From Zonotrichia leucophrys gambelii (lineage: Eukaryota > Chordata > Aves > Passeriformes > Passerellidae), in assembly GCF_028769735.1 (NCBI RefSeq), contig NC_088172.1, positions 59,613,075-59,677,074 on the forward strand: a DNA stretch of 64,000 nucleotides, written 5' to 3'. Position 1 is the stretch's first letter, and each line of letters begins with the position of its first letter. Below the pieces are notes generated by a model. The model was not told the origin of the DNA, made no database searches, and worked only from the letters and a program-made list of their open reading frames with translations. The position numbers and the translations under genes were made by a program. Below are positions 28,341 to 41,200 of this stretch, piece after piece.

Positions 28341-31011
28341 TGGATTTCCCCGAGCGCACGGCACCGCCGTGTGTCAAAAAGGCCTCGGAGCAGCAAAGCC
28401 TGCTTCTAGTGCTGCCACATTGACACCTTGTGGCGGACTTGGCCACCGTGTTTTCTAGAAATATCTTATCGGTGCATGTCTAGGGATGTCGGCTGCGGGA
28501 CTGCGGGACGTTCCCTACAGGCTTCCATTTGCCTGCTGGCAAATTCAAACATTAGAACATCAAAGAGCAAAGTGCAGAGGCTGGCCTAAACCAGTGTCTC
28601 CCAAATACCATCCCCAGTTGCTTATCAATATCATAGAAGATGAACAGAAATAACAGAAATAACTTGATTACTTTTTCTACTGATATAGAAAATTGGATTC
28701 TCTGCCCTTTTCCCCATAATATTTTTTATTTTACTTCAATTTAAATTGGTATTCACTTCTTTTCACCTTCTGTAAGGCTTAAATATGACCTAGGAAAGAT
28801 GCTCTAAAGATTTAAAGATCTTCCATCTGCTTCTTTAAGTGGAGCCAGGTCTCCAAATCTACCACATGTCATATATTACGTTATGAACAAAAGGATATGC
28901 AGATGCTGAAGTTCTCAGAGAATGTTTCCCTGCTGGAAATAACATTTTTACAAGCTTCTGTATTCACTTCAGCCTCTTCCTAACAGGACCTCCTGTGGAG
29001 AGAACTCAGTATTTCTCATTCTGATGATGTTTTTGAATAACACTTATAATTGTCTGCCAATGGTTGTGTATATTTTGGCAATAACAAATCTGCTTGTCTA
29101 CTAAATTTTCCTTAGCTCCACTTTTGGAGCTGTGGGGGGTGGACTGCAACTTTTCCAGGGCATCATGGCACTCCTTAGGATTTAGATTTCCCTATAGCTG
29201 GAGAATGTGGGGTTATTTAATGAAGTGCATTTTGCTGTTTACCAGTTCAAGTGGTAAAAGCCGTCTCAATTCCTCTGGGCTTCTCCTGCTGCCCCCTTGG
29301 CAAGCCTTGGCTGTTCTTCAGTCCTTGTAGGCAGTTCTGGTCTCTGCACAGCTCTCCTCCTGACCATGCCAGGAGAACTTTAATTCCTGCAGTAAAACAA
29401 AGTCTAATCTGGAAATAAAATCACCAGATGGTGAAGTTATCTTTGTCCTGACTTTGTGTTCAGTGTTGTAGCTCATTTGGTTACTACAGCTGATGCTGCT
29501 TCTTATTTAGCACTTTTCTCAGTTGTTTGGAGTCTCTGCAGGTATTAAATTACAGATTCTAAATTCAGCAAGCTGAGAGCCACAGGAGAGCTGGGCCTGC
29601 TTTGCTCAGTCTTGCAAGTGTGCAGTTGGATGGCAGTCACCTTTTTCAGCCTTACTTTGCACAGCAGGGCCTTTCCAATGTTCATCCTACCATGTGTGAC
29701 ATTCAGTACTTGCTTCTTCAAGCTCTACTATTCATTAATTGTATTTAATATCTTTTTTGTTCTTTTCCTGAGAAAATCTACTTGTTTGTCCAGTGTGGCA
29801 TTTTTTTTATGCCACCCATATTTTGCTGCCTGCTCCTAGTTTATCTTTTTCTTCTGCCATCAAGTGCTGATGCCCATTTGTCTTCTGTATGGAACCAGCA
29901 GTGTTAGTAATTCCCTTCCATGCCCAAACTAGGGAATTGTAGGTGCAATGGAAATCCTGAGCCCGACAAGGATGGGAGAAGAAAGGGAAGATGAGGAAAC
30001 AGTTTGACTCAGGGAAAGAGGAGGAGCTGTGAGTGTGGTTAGGGTGAACAATCCTGATGCCACCATTCATGCACATCATCCAGTTTCCTGACTGCACTGC
30101 CAGCCCTGCCAGCCCTGAGGGGTTGTCCTGGCTCTGTGGCTCATCTCTCACATGGGCTGTGTTCTCTCCCTGCTCTGCTCCACTGCCGTGTCCTTTGGGC
30201 TGCATTTGCAAAGTCAGCACATCAGCACATCTCACTGAAGAGCTCCTCTGAGCCTGCTGCAAGACTTCAAGGCAGTGAGCCCAGCTGGGGGTGGAGAAGG
30301 GATGTGGCTAAAATACTATTAAAAAATCCCTTTGCTATCAATTGCAAGCCACAGCACTTTCTCCATAATGCTAATGGTGCTGTAGTATTAAACTCTCCTC
30401 AAGGGTTCAAAGCATCCTAGTCCCCCCAGTGCATGGGAGATAGATCCTACAGCAGTCTTGTGTATCCATGAGTGAGTGCAAGAGTTTGTCACACTTGGTG
30501 AAGTACAGGCCTTGTTCCTCCCAACATTTCTTAAGGCAGAGAGAAGTCATGTTCTATTTAATTTTTTGTGATTAGTTCAAATATTTACTTATAAATTGTG
30601 CCAGTTTTTGTGGGAACTGAGTTAAAATATTACCAAGATTTCTCAGAATAATTGGCAAATACAAGTATTTGATACCCAGCAAGATTATCAGCTTTATAGA
30701 CTATTTCATGGCATTAATTCTTATGGTACCTCAGCTCACCACATGAGTAGGCTTGTCACCCATGTTCTGTGAAGGAGAGTTCTGTATTTTAGCAGAGATG
30801 GTGGGAGGTGTGTTGGGGTGCCCAGGACTGCAAAGAGCACCCTCCTTCCCTCCCCCTTCTTATGCTGAGGAGCTATTGCAGGGCTGACCCAAGATTTCTC
30901 AGTGAAATATTTGTGTTTAGTTTCCCTAGCCCCTTGCAAGGGAGGGTGTCTCTGGCTTTCTGCCTTTTTGGGGAAGGGCTGAGTGTAGAGAAAGTAAAAG
31001 GATTTTTTTCT

Positions 31012-31058
31012 CTGGCTTTTTTTTTTTTTTTGGCTTTTTTTTTCCTGACTTTTTTTCT
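31012..31058. repeat. T-rich low-complexity tract
   Basis: Long T runs broken by CTGGC and GGC account for the Lys-rich and Phe-rich ORFs in this stretch. Confidence 0.9.
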
Positions 31059-33777
31059 TGAAACGAACTTGGCAGCTCTGCAAGTCTCCCTTGGGAAAGC
31101 AGCCCATCTCCCGGAAGATTGCTCTCAGCGCTTCCAGCTTCTTCTAAAAGAGCCTTGACAACCAAAAAGCAAAGAACATCAAGGGCTTTCTGAGCCTGTT
31201 AAGATTTATGGGCTCATTTGCAACTTGGCAGCGAGAGCTGGCCTCAAATGCATCTCAGCAGAGACACCAAACAGCAACAGCCTCTCAAATGCCCTGTGTC
31301 CAAGAGCCACCGCCTCCCTTCTGTTCTCAGCCCTTTCCCTGCTCCAGGGCCTGACAAAGGCAGACAGCAATCCCTGCTCTGGAAAGTGCCAAAGGCCCTG
31401 CAGCAGGAGCTCCTGAGCCCCATGTGCTCGTGCTGTGGTGGAACAGGGAAGCACTCCCTGCTTTCTGTGGGCTCCCGGCCAGCAGCAGAGCTCCTCAGGC
31501 AGTGACACAGCGCTGCTGCTGAGCTGCCCTTCCGACAAAATCCCCATGAGAAACAACACTCTGGTGAGCACAAGAGCCAAGAGAAATCAAGTTCTGTTTA
31601 GCACCAAGGTCTGATTTATTTTCTCAGACACTTTCTCAGCAGAGCACACATTCTATGTATTTTACAAAAAGATTCTCAGTAAATATGACAGAAATTAAAA
31701 GGAGAAAAATTAAACATTGAGAGGGCTTTGAACAACCACCAAATTCCTGTGCATCCTCAAAGGAAAAGGAGAAAAGTTCATGCACATCTCCAGCAAGCCA
31801 AGGGCACCATGTAAAGGCAGTGTGCCAATTTTCCCATGGATTTTTAAGTGCTTTGTGTATTGAAATATGTAATGTGCATGCCAGACATGGAAATTAATGT
31901 TGACATGCACAGTTACATCCTGCTCCATTGCTGTGTGTGTGTTTTCTGGATGCTGCCATTTGGAACTTGCTCTGTTTGGGTGGAAGGTATTTTTCCACTT
32001 GGCATCACATTTTGTCTCTAGTATTTTTTGAGGTATGTCACAGAGAATTTATTCCATAGTTTTGTTTTAACTTCTGGTTTGTTAGAACTTCTAATCCTTA
32101 TGTAATATGTAGTGGATAAATTTGTAAGCCATTCCAATAATGCATAGGAGATATGGAAAATACAGTCATGTTCTATGAATATAAGTTACACCTCCAAAAT
32201 CTAAATTGCTGTTTTTTGGAGCCAACCATAGGGGCATAAGAAATTAAATAGACACAGTATATTTATTTTCTGCAGATTCTTCAAACACCATCATAAAAAA
32301 AAACACCAAAAAACCAAAAGCTGGTGGTGGTTTCCAGAGGCAAACAGGTCAAACTATCACAGCTTTCAAAAAATTCATCATGTGCTAATGTCACTAAGGG
32401 TAAATTACTGCTACCTTTGCAGAAGCAACAGAATTCCAGCTTCTCATTGAGGACTGTGTTTAATTCCTGTCTGGAACTAATAACCTGTACTCACTTCAGA
32501 GAAATGAGATACTGTAGGGTCAGAGAGCTTGAAAATCCCACCTGAATGTTGAAGCAACAGTTCTAAGATGACTGGGACTGCGGGGAAAAAGAAAACAAAA
32601 CCAAAAACTAAACAAAATAACAACAAAAAAACCCACCACGTAAGTAAAATCCAGAAAATGAAGACATTATTGAGGACAAAGTGTTAAAGATGTTACAGAA
32701 CACATTTTATAATGTGTTAAAACATTTTTAAAACATGTCATACTGACATACTTAAACTTTGGTATAATGCCAAAAAGCCTCCAGGATCAACCTTGCTAAT
32801 TGAATTGAACCTGAAGCATTAGGTGGAATAATGCAGAGATTAGCAGCTTTACAGCTTACTGGAAATCAAACATGTCCTAACAGAACATGGTTTACTGTAT
32901 AATTGCATTTTGGGGCCACGTTTGGTAATTGAGAGTTAAGTCAACAATAGATTTCTTGTTCAGTGCAGGAGACACTTGTGCAGTAGACACTTTCAAGCTT
33001 TTTTTATTTTTTTTCTCTTTAGCATCATCTGGACTTCTGGATTTTTTTAATTACCAGCCCCAAGCCCTCAGTCCACACCAGGACTTACATTGAAGATGAC
33101 TTCTCTGATTTTATTTATGCTCTGTGTGTCCCTTTTCTGAGAAGTGTACCTGTGTCTTCCTTCAGGTGATCTGGTGCACCTCCAGCCCCTCTGCTGGGGT
33201 TCTGTGTGCTCTCAGCATGGCTTTAGAAGCACGAGATGTAGCTCTGAAAGCTCCCTGGCAGCGGGCTGGGCTTGGATCAGGTGATGACAGCGACCCAGAG
33301 CTGCCTTCCAGCAGGGAGCACAGCCCTGTGCTAGGGAACAGGCCAAATCACCTTCTGTGCTGGCTGAGCAAGCACAGTTCTTTTACAGAAGTTGAACCAT
33401 AGGTTGGACTCTAAAATCACATCTAGTGTTTCAGGGTGTTAATGAAAATCTGTGCCATCCTCAACCCAGGCCCCAGTGAGGTTCAAGTGCTGGCAGCCCA
33501 GTAACCCTGAGCCCTCCTGTTCTCTTTCAGGGGAGGTGGAATGCAATCCCATTGCTGTGGGTGGCAGCCTTTGCCTTGACTTGATGCCTGTATTTGTATT
33601 CCTGGAGCAGCTGTAATCCTTGCCATAACACCCTCTAAAACAGTTAAGACTCAGATAAGCCTCAGTTAGTTAAGCCTCAGCATCTTCTTGCCCTGCGATT
33701 TGTGCTGATTGGGAATGGTTTGCTCTGGAGGTTTCACAAATTTCTGCGTCTTTCAAACATTAAAGTTCAGCAGGCAA

Positions 33778-34224
33778 TATCATAGAATCACAGAAGTGTT
33801 TTACTTGGAAGGGACATAAAAGATCATGCAGTTCCAACATCCCTGCTGCCATGGGCAGGGACACCTTTCACCTTTCACCAGACCAGACTGTTCAGAGCCC
33901 CATCCAACCTGGCCTTAAACACTTCCAGGCATGGGGCATCCACAACTTCTCTGGGCAACCTGTTCTAGTGTCTCACCACCCACTCAATTAAGGATTTCAT
34001 CCTCAAATCTAATATAAACCTACCCCATCTCAGTTTGAAGCCATCCCCCTGTGTGCTGTCCCTGGAGTTCCTGATTAAGAGTCCCTCTCTGGCTTCCTTG
34101 TAGGCTCTCTTCAGATGCTGGAAGGTTTCTATGAGGTCTCCATGCAAACTTCTCTGCTCCAGGCTGAACAGCCCCAGCTTCCCGAGCCTGTCTTCACAGG
34201 GGAGGTGCTCCAGTGCCCTTATCC
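33778..34224 (-). mobile_element. CR1 LINE fragment supplying the ZC3H12D stop codon and start of the 3' UTR
   Basis: About 447 bp of antisense CR1 starts at ATCATAGAATCACAGAAG and runs through CCATCCAACCTGGCCTTAAA and GGCTGAACAGCCCCAGCTTC to GGAGGTGCTCCAGTGCCCTT. Its sense strand is the minus strand, the same as ZC3H12D. The 5' end of the CR1 copy falls inside the last ZC3H12D coding exon. Confidence 0.88.
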
Positions 34225-35203
34225 TGGATACTGGGGTACAAAGTCACCACCTGGCTCATCCCACTGTACGGATAAGGGGAGCACAGCTCCCTTTGTATGT
34301 TAATTTGCTGGGCAGAGGGTGGATTTGCAGCTGGGGTGTGCCAGTAGTCCCTGTAAGCGGCACTGGGGTAGGCATGGGCGTTCTGGAATAATCCCGTTCC
34401 GTCGCTGGGCTCCAGCTGGGCTGGCTGCCCCGGGGGCTGGCCGGGCACACAGCGCTGCTGGAGCTGGGCATGGGGATGGGGCTGGGCATGGGGATGGGGC
34501 TCGCCGTACGGGGGCAGCCGGGCAGGGCACAGAGCCGGGCACTGCCGCAGCAGACGCTGCTGGCTCTCCAGGGCCTGTTCGTGCTGAGCACCGCGAGGGA
34601 AGCAGCCGCTCCCGTGCCCTTCTCCGGGCACACCCGGGCGCTCCCGAGCCCAGCCGCGCTCCGCGCACATCCCGCCGGGCACGGCCGGGAGCGCTCCTCG
34701 CTGGAAAGGGCACCCGGGAGAGCCGGGGCGCTCCAAGCCCGGAGGGGGATGAAGTGAGAGCAGCTTGTGCCTGAGGTCGGAGCAGGGCTGGGGGCTGTCC
34801 GAGACGCCCCTGTCCCGAGAGGTGCACCGGGACCAGCTGCAGCCGTAGGTGTCCTCACGGATGGACACCGCTGACATCTTCTCCAGCAGCGGCTCTGGCT
34901 GCGGCAGGCGCGGGTCCCTCCGCAGGTCAGAGCCGGCGCTGCCGGGCCAGGCACGGAAAGTCTGCTCCGAGCAGCCGCCCTGGGACCGGCCTGGGCAGCG
35001 GGAGGGCCCCGAGCAGCCTCGGGCTTCCCGCAGAGTTTCTGTGCAGGCGTGGCACGGGGAGCACTGACACCTCTCCTCCTCCTTCCCCTGGGGTAACGGG
35101 ACCTTTGTTTTGGCCCTGAGCTCATCAGCAACCGAAAGCTGAGCTTGATGTTGTCTCTCTGGATGGTAAAATTTGCATTTGTTGCCATAGGTGCATTTTT
35201 TAC
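34194..35203 (-). CDS. ZC3H12D: ZC3H12D terminal exon: CCCH finger, Pro/Gln-rich region, truncated C-terminal domain
   Basis: The acceptor is TTTCAG before GTAAAAAATG. It encodes the rest of the finger ([19 protein letters not shown]) and a long, very GC-rich region with a duplicated PHPHAQ. It ends LYPSIQD, then eight CR1-derived residues and TGA at 34196-34194. A second open frame over the same DNA is an overlap artefact of high GC. Confidence 0.93.
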
Positions 35204-38200
35204 CTGAAAGGATAAAAACAAATCAGACAGGAAGCTGTCACTAGAACCAACAACAATTAATGTACACATCGCCTCTCCCCAGCACTGAGTGTGACAAACA
35301 CAGAAAAAGAGGAAGCACTATTTTCAAACTCAGTACTGTTGACTCCAGATTTAAATATTGCTGATATTAATAGCAGCGTGAAGCAGCAGTGAAAGGAAGT
35401 CTCAGCTATTTTGGAAGTGTCTGATATTCATGTTTCAGTTCCTGCACTCTGTGGGCTGGGAGGCCTGCTGCTGCAAAAGGTGGCTTTAAAAAATAGCATA
35501 GGGATTTACCTCTGAGAAACCTGCTCGTTGCTGGGGGGCTGTCGGGAGGGGAGAGAGGGAAAATGTTTGGATGGCCATTCCCAAGTGCTGCAGCAGAATC
35601 CACTCCACCAGGTGAGAAGTGTGTGTGGGCAGGACAGCCAGCACAGCCACAGTGCCCGTGGGTGCTGTGTGCAGGCAGGGATGGAGGGGCCACAAACATC
35701 TGCTGCCTTTGCTGAGGCTGCAGCCACTCAAGCAGGAGGGGGAAAAGCATCACTCACACCTTGGAGCAAGCCCAGCCCAAGTGCTCACCACACGGAGCAG
35801 GACAGCGCGTGGCTGAGGGAGAGCGCTGCTGGGAAGCAGGGGGCACTTCACAACATGGGGAGAAACCCACCATAAGGGCAAGGCTGCCATTTTTTCTCAG
35901 GAAGCACTGGCTTTTTGCTGAGGAAGTTACTTAAGGTGGGTCCGTGCCGGCCTAATGGATCGTCGGGAGGCATAAACCTGGAAAAGTAAAAGAAGCCATG
36001 GATGTGAGCACAGGTCTGTGCACACTGGATGTCTCAGTGAAGTGCATCTCCCCTGGACACCTCAGCTATTAAAAACTCAGGACAGAAGAGAGGTTAGTGT
36101 GGAGAGACTGAGGAGCACTCAGCCCAGCCTCGTAGGCATGGTGGAAGAATGAAAACCTTTTTTCAGCAGGGATGGTGAAGGGCCAGAGAGACCAGCTTCT
36201 TGTCTCTTCTAGCAAGCCATTACTGTAGAAATACAGGGAAAAGTCCTTTTTGCTCATGTAGGGGAATTAAAAATACTGCCAGCCAACCTCCTCTCATGGA
36301 TTTCATTCTGCTTCTTACAAGAAATAGAAATGAAAAGATACCAGCCCTTGGTTCAACATCACAAATTGGATTGGAAAGAAGCAAAGCTGGTCATTAATGC
36401 TGCCATTCAAAAGTTCATAGAAGAAGAGTGACATGGGAGGTTTTAAGACCAAAGCTGAGGGAGTAGGACACTGAAGAAACAAGATAAGAAAAGCTGCAGT
36501 AAATCCTTTCATAAAAAGGCTTATGCATTCTGCTATTGATGGGAGGTACTCCGATGCTGGCCCATAATGTTTAAATTCCAGGTTCTATAACACCATCATC
36601 CCCTACCTGTTACTGACAAAGGAGTACATGAGCAGTCGCTGCTCAATGAACCATTTCCACTCGGGGTTTTCATTCTGGAGGTCCCGGTAGTGGTCATTGG
36701 AAACAATGACTCCGTCGCTCTGGTAAGCGACTTTCACTATGTAGCGATCGTCGTAGCAAACCACCCGCTTGCCCTTCACCTTCCTGGAGGGGGTGTACAC
36801 CAGGATGGATTGCTTCTCCAGCTCCTCAAGGATGTGCTGATCTGGTGGGGGATTGGCAGAAATAGATGAGGGAAGTAAAAAAAATGAAAGAGGAACTAAT
36901 TAATAAATTATGACCAGGTCTCCAACATCTGCTAGAAACCTACAACAATCTAAAGATATTTCAGCACTTTAGGAAAATCATGGTGCAATTTTCAAATGGT
37001 GGTTATTTGACAACTTAGGTTGTCAAATTAGGTCATTTACAAAGAGGTTTTACTGAACCTGTAAATTCTGAGACATCCTTTTTTGATTTTTAAGTCTTAT
37101 CTGTAAAAGAATGCCTTGAATTCTATGCCAGAGTCTGATACTGAATCCCTGCAGTGCCCTTTTTACCCTGCTCATAACCAGCCCTGATGTAAGCTTTGCA
37201 TGGAGATAAAACATGTGTGATAAAATACATAAATAAACTTCTTCTGCTGCTGTTGAGGACACTCTGACCTCTTGCCATTCCTTCTTTGCAGGAAGGCAGA
37301 TCTGCCTCATCTGCAGACACCAAGCTGCTGGCACAAACCTGGCTGATTTCCAGACCAAATATTTCCCCACAAACCGAGTCTCACTCTGCAGATTTCTGCT
37401 GATGCATTTTCCTCTCCTGGAAGGGGAGGGAGCCCATGCACCCTCTGTGCTGGGTGGCAGGCTGACAGATAGCAGCCATGCAGTAATGAGCATCACTGTC
37501 TCCTGGCAGGCCTCAAAGGCTCCACAGACTCATTGCAAGCTGACAAACTCCTTCTTTAACTCAGCTTGGCAGCACCTTGTGCTTGTTAAGCAGAAGGTTT
37601 AAAGCAGTGTAACAAAGCCTTGTAAGCACTTTTAGCTGCCAGCCAGGAGCATGAATGGGGCAATGAATTAATGACTCATTCAAGTGAGGGAGGACTGGTA
37701 CACAACTTGCACTGTGCTTGTCTTTACAGGAAAAACAACTGTACCAGGCTCTTCACAGCCCCTCTGTCTCCAAACTGCACCTGGTGGCTGCCAAATTCCA
37801 CCAGGATGGTGACCTACCTGCAATGGGGCTGTCTTGTCGAGGGGGTTCCTTCCTCCAGAGTGGGACAAAAACCTTGATGTCAGTGTGCCCCCTCTCTCGA
37901 AACCAATCCACCGCCAGCTGGATGCCCCAGCAGGAGAACACCTCCTTGTTTCCATGACTGTAAAGAAAGAGAGAGGATGATGAGGCAAAGCTTTCATGAA
38001 GCTTAGAGTTCTCTTGAACTGAGCCAGTAATGAAAAGGCAAAATAAACAGCTTTTGTGTCATTCACCAGTTTCCAAGAAAACAACTGGCAGGGTGTCCTG
38101 GTGGGACAGATCCAAACAGCTCCTCCAGCAGAGCCAAAGATTTATCTGAAACAGTTTGGATACTCAAAAACAGAGGTATCCTATCCCCCATTTCTGTGAT

Positions 38201-41200
38201 CCAAGCCTATTCCTTCCATCTGTATCTGGATGGACTTAAGTTCTAAAGTACCAACAAGATCTTAGGCCTTGTAAAACCCTTCACATGCCTTGTCTGAAAA
38301 AGGTTTGAGGGGTGAGAGTTTCTTCCTGCACAAGCAGAAACCTGTGAGGCTCCTGTGAGAAACAAAATGTGGGAATTTTCTTCTGTGGTAACAGGGCTAT
38401 TGGAGATTTTAATGGCTGAAGGTGTGATCACAGGGCACTCCACTGGTGATCTTTTTTGGAAACATGAGGCAAAATAAGGGGGAAGAAAAAAGGAGAAAGA
38501 TAGGAAATACAGAGAACCAAAAAAGAGACAAGACATCAGTGGAGATAGCCACAGGCACCTCAGGCCCACTTTTATCTTTCTCTAGTTATTGGATATTTTC
38601 TTCATTGCACAGAGAGGTAGGAAAGCCCTAAGACAAGATGTTCTAGAAGTGCCAGCAAGGTGGGTTCTGAAGAATTCAGTATGCAGTACCAGACAGAAAA
38701 TAACCTCAAGGAAAACATGAGGGTGACATCCTTCTAAATGTGCCTAAGCCTGCCTTGAAAGCTCCTACTGCTTGACATTCACTTATCTAAAATTTGACTG
38801 CAGCACAGTGTATGTGTAAAGGGAGGTAGCTTGTTAACCACCTCTGCACAAGGAAATTAAAATTTTAAAATTGGTTAATTTAATTAATTTAAATTAATTT
38901 AATTTAAATTTGTACCCAAAGTCCTAAGTGGATAAATGCCTTCACAGTATCTGCAGAATGCTCATCCTCGTACTTTGACTTTTCTGCATATCTGCCAGTC
39001 TCACTCAGGCTTTCCCTTCTGCAGAGGCCCTTGGGAATGACTCCCTGCTCCACCCACCTGCACTGGCAGACCAGTCAAGGGTGATGCCACAGTCTTAAAT
39101 GAGTCTCCCACCACCCTCCCAGGGACTCATCTCTAGGATCTGTTTACACCAGCCTCATAACCAAGGCTGATTTTACACCCAATAAAAGTTTCTGTCCTGA
39201 AATGGTGACCACAGATGAAAATAACACAATTTGTAGGAAGAAACCTGGCTGCCTATCAAGAGCTACCAAGGCAATAGGAAGTCATTCAAAACCCTTAGCA
39301 ATAATAAATGGTCTGAGGTGCTTGACACATCTAATATCTCCATTTTAGAGCAGCTGTTTTGTTTGGTTTTAAAGGATTGGATCCTTCCAGGATATTAATA
39401 ACATCATCTGGACTGCTGAATTGGAAGTTTGAGTGACTTTTTCAGATAACTGCCTTTATAAGGCAGTCCGGGTAAATCTTTGATGCAATGACTCAAACAA
39501 AGTTCAGCAACATTTTTCTTAATTATTGGCTACTTGTATGTATAATCCCGTGCAGAAAATGAAGTACTCAAGCACAAGTGGTCAGCCAAAAGGCCGAGTG
39601 GAGCAAGGAAAGTGAGGAACCTGGAACTTCTCATTATCAGCTGATGCAGCTGCTGCCACACTGCTGCAGCCAGAGCTGTGGCTGAACCCCCTGAACGAGT
39701 CTGTGCCCGTGTGGGAGCTGCAGGTCCCCACGGAACATCAGGGACTGCTGTGCAATGGAGCAGGGCCCTCAGAGCTTCCCATCCTCCCTCTGTGGCACAC
39801 ACTGGCTCCTGCCAGTCACCTTTCCCACAAAACCCTGGAGTACATGGGCCATAACCCGTCCATGATCTGTCATAGCTCAGTCTCATCTCTGCCTCTTGCC
39901 AGCAACAGGGTACACTGCACAGGGTCACAGACCTGCAGGGCCCATCTCTCAGAAAATGGAGCAGCAGTTTGGCATCTCTGTGACTCCAGCAGTTAATCCA
40001 TCATTAGCATTCTTTTAAAATTGTGCCATTCCAGCTCCCTGGGAGGTAGTTTAGGCAAACCAACTCCTTTTGAAAACTGCAAATGTCCCAATCTTCTTGT
40101 GATCATGACACAATATCAGCCAAAGCTTTGTCAGAAAGGCCTAGGAGCAGGCCTCTGTGGCTACCACAGCTTTAAAACTAGGTGTAAGTGTAAGCACTAG
40201 GGGAGACAGCAGTGTGCGGTGAATATGGTTATGACACTTCCCTTTTTCTATTTATACAACTCCATTTATTTTTTCCACCAGCCTTGCTCAACTTCCCATG
40301 GGTAGGCTGGCAGGAGGCAAAATTTCTCATTACACCTGATGGAAACACCAAATGTACTGAGATGTCTGATGAATGAGACTGGCTGAAGGCAAGGTCATTT
40401 TCCATTCAGCTTCTCTGGGTAGGCTGACTGATGGCGGGAGACTGCCCAGCCAGTTGCTTTATTACCCTGGGGCATATTCCTCCTTTTCAAAACCTTGTGT
40501 TCTTCAGTGGGCCCTCAATGTTAATTCCACAATGCTCCAGAAACAGCAAACCTAACATATAAATGTAAATGCTTGAGATATTTTTCTCCACACAGCAAAC
40601 TGCCCCTTGAAGCTCTAACTTCTCTATTGTTTCATTCTTGAATTGCTGCTTCTGCTGCACTTTTATGGTTGTTGGTATTGATGATAATGGAGTTTTCCCC
40701 AGCAAGGGAACCTAACATCCCTTTCCCCTGACATCTGCAAACAGTCCCTCTCTGTCAGTCAGCAGCAAACCAGAAAAATTAAAGCAAGGATGCTGAAAGC
40801 ACTGACCAGGCCTACCCCATTGGCCAAAGCAAGTGTCATTCAGCACCACTTTGAAAGGCACCCAGGAGAGGAAAGCAGCTGCTCCCTTTCAGTACCAGCT
40901 GAACTGACAAGCTCAATAGTCTCCTCCACCATCCACAGACTCATTATCAAGGCAGAGTTTGGGAGGTCTGAGAAGAGCTGTAAAACCTTTGCCTTTCTGA
41001 AACTTAAAGCTGCTGTGCCTGGAGAGCAGAGAACAGAGCCCAGGGCCCACCATGGGTAATACTGACCCTGGCACAGTGACAGGGCGGGTGATGAGCCCAG
41101 CCACACTGCCTGAGTGAGGGCTCAGCTCTTTTGCAGAGAGGCAAGAAAGACACCTTGAGGAGGGGCTTGGGTGAAGAGGCAGAGCAGGGCAGGAGATCCT

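Larger units (their letters stand above)
21522..33777. other. Intergenic DNA between the provirus and ZC3H12D
   Basis: No protein gene is supported here. Besides the repeats and the CpG-rich block listed separately, it holds A-rich simple sequence near 32,288-32,315 and 32,580-32,640. The 3' UTR of ZC3H12D must occupy part of its right end. AATAAA on the minus strand at 33110-33115 is one candidate end. ORFs up to about 190 codons occur in the GC-rich part but show only compositional bias. Confidence 0.65.

Noticed and set aside
27889..28458. 189-codon ORF rich in Pro, Ala and Leu
   Set aside because: It lies over a CpG-rich minisatellite; several frames on both strands are open there, which indicates composition rather than coding.
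30736..31165. Lys-rich and Phe-rich ORFs near 31 kb
   Set aside because: They are translations of a T-rich tract.
34256..35269. 337-codon minus-strand ORF overlapping the ZC3H12D last exon
   Set aside because: It is a different frame from the one that joins the finger in phase and ends in the C-terminal Regnase motif. It stays open because of high GC.
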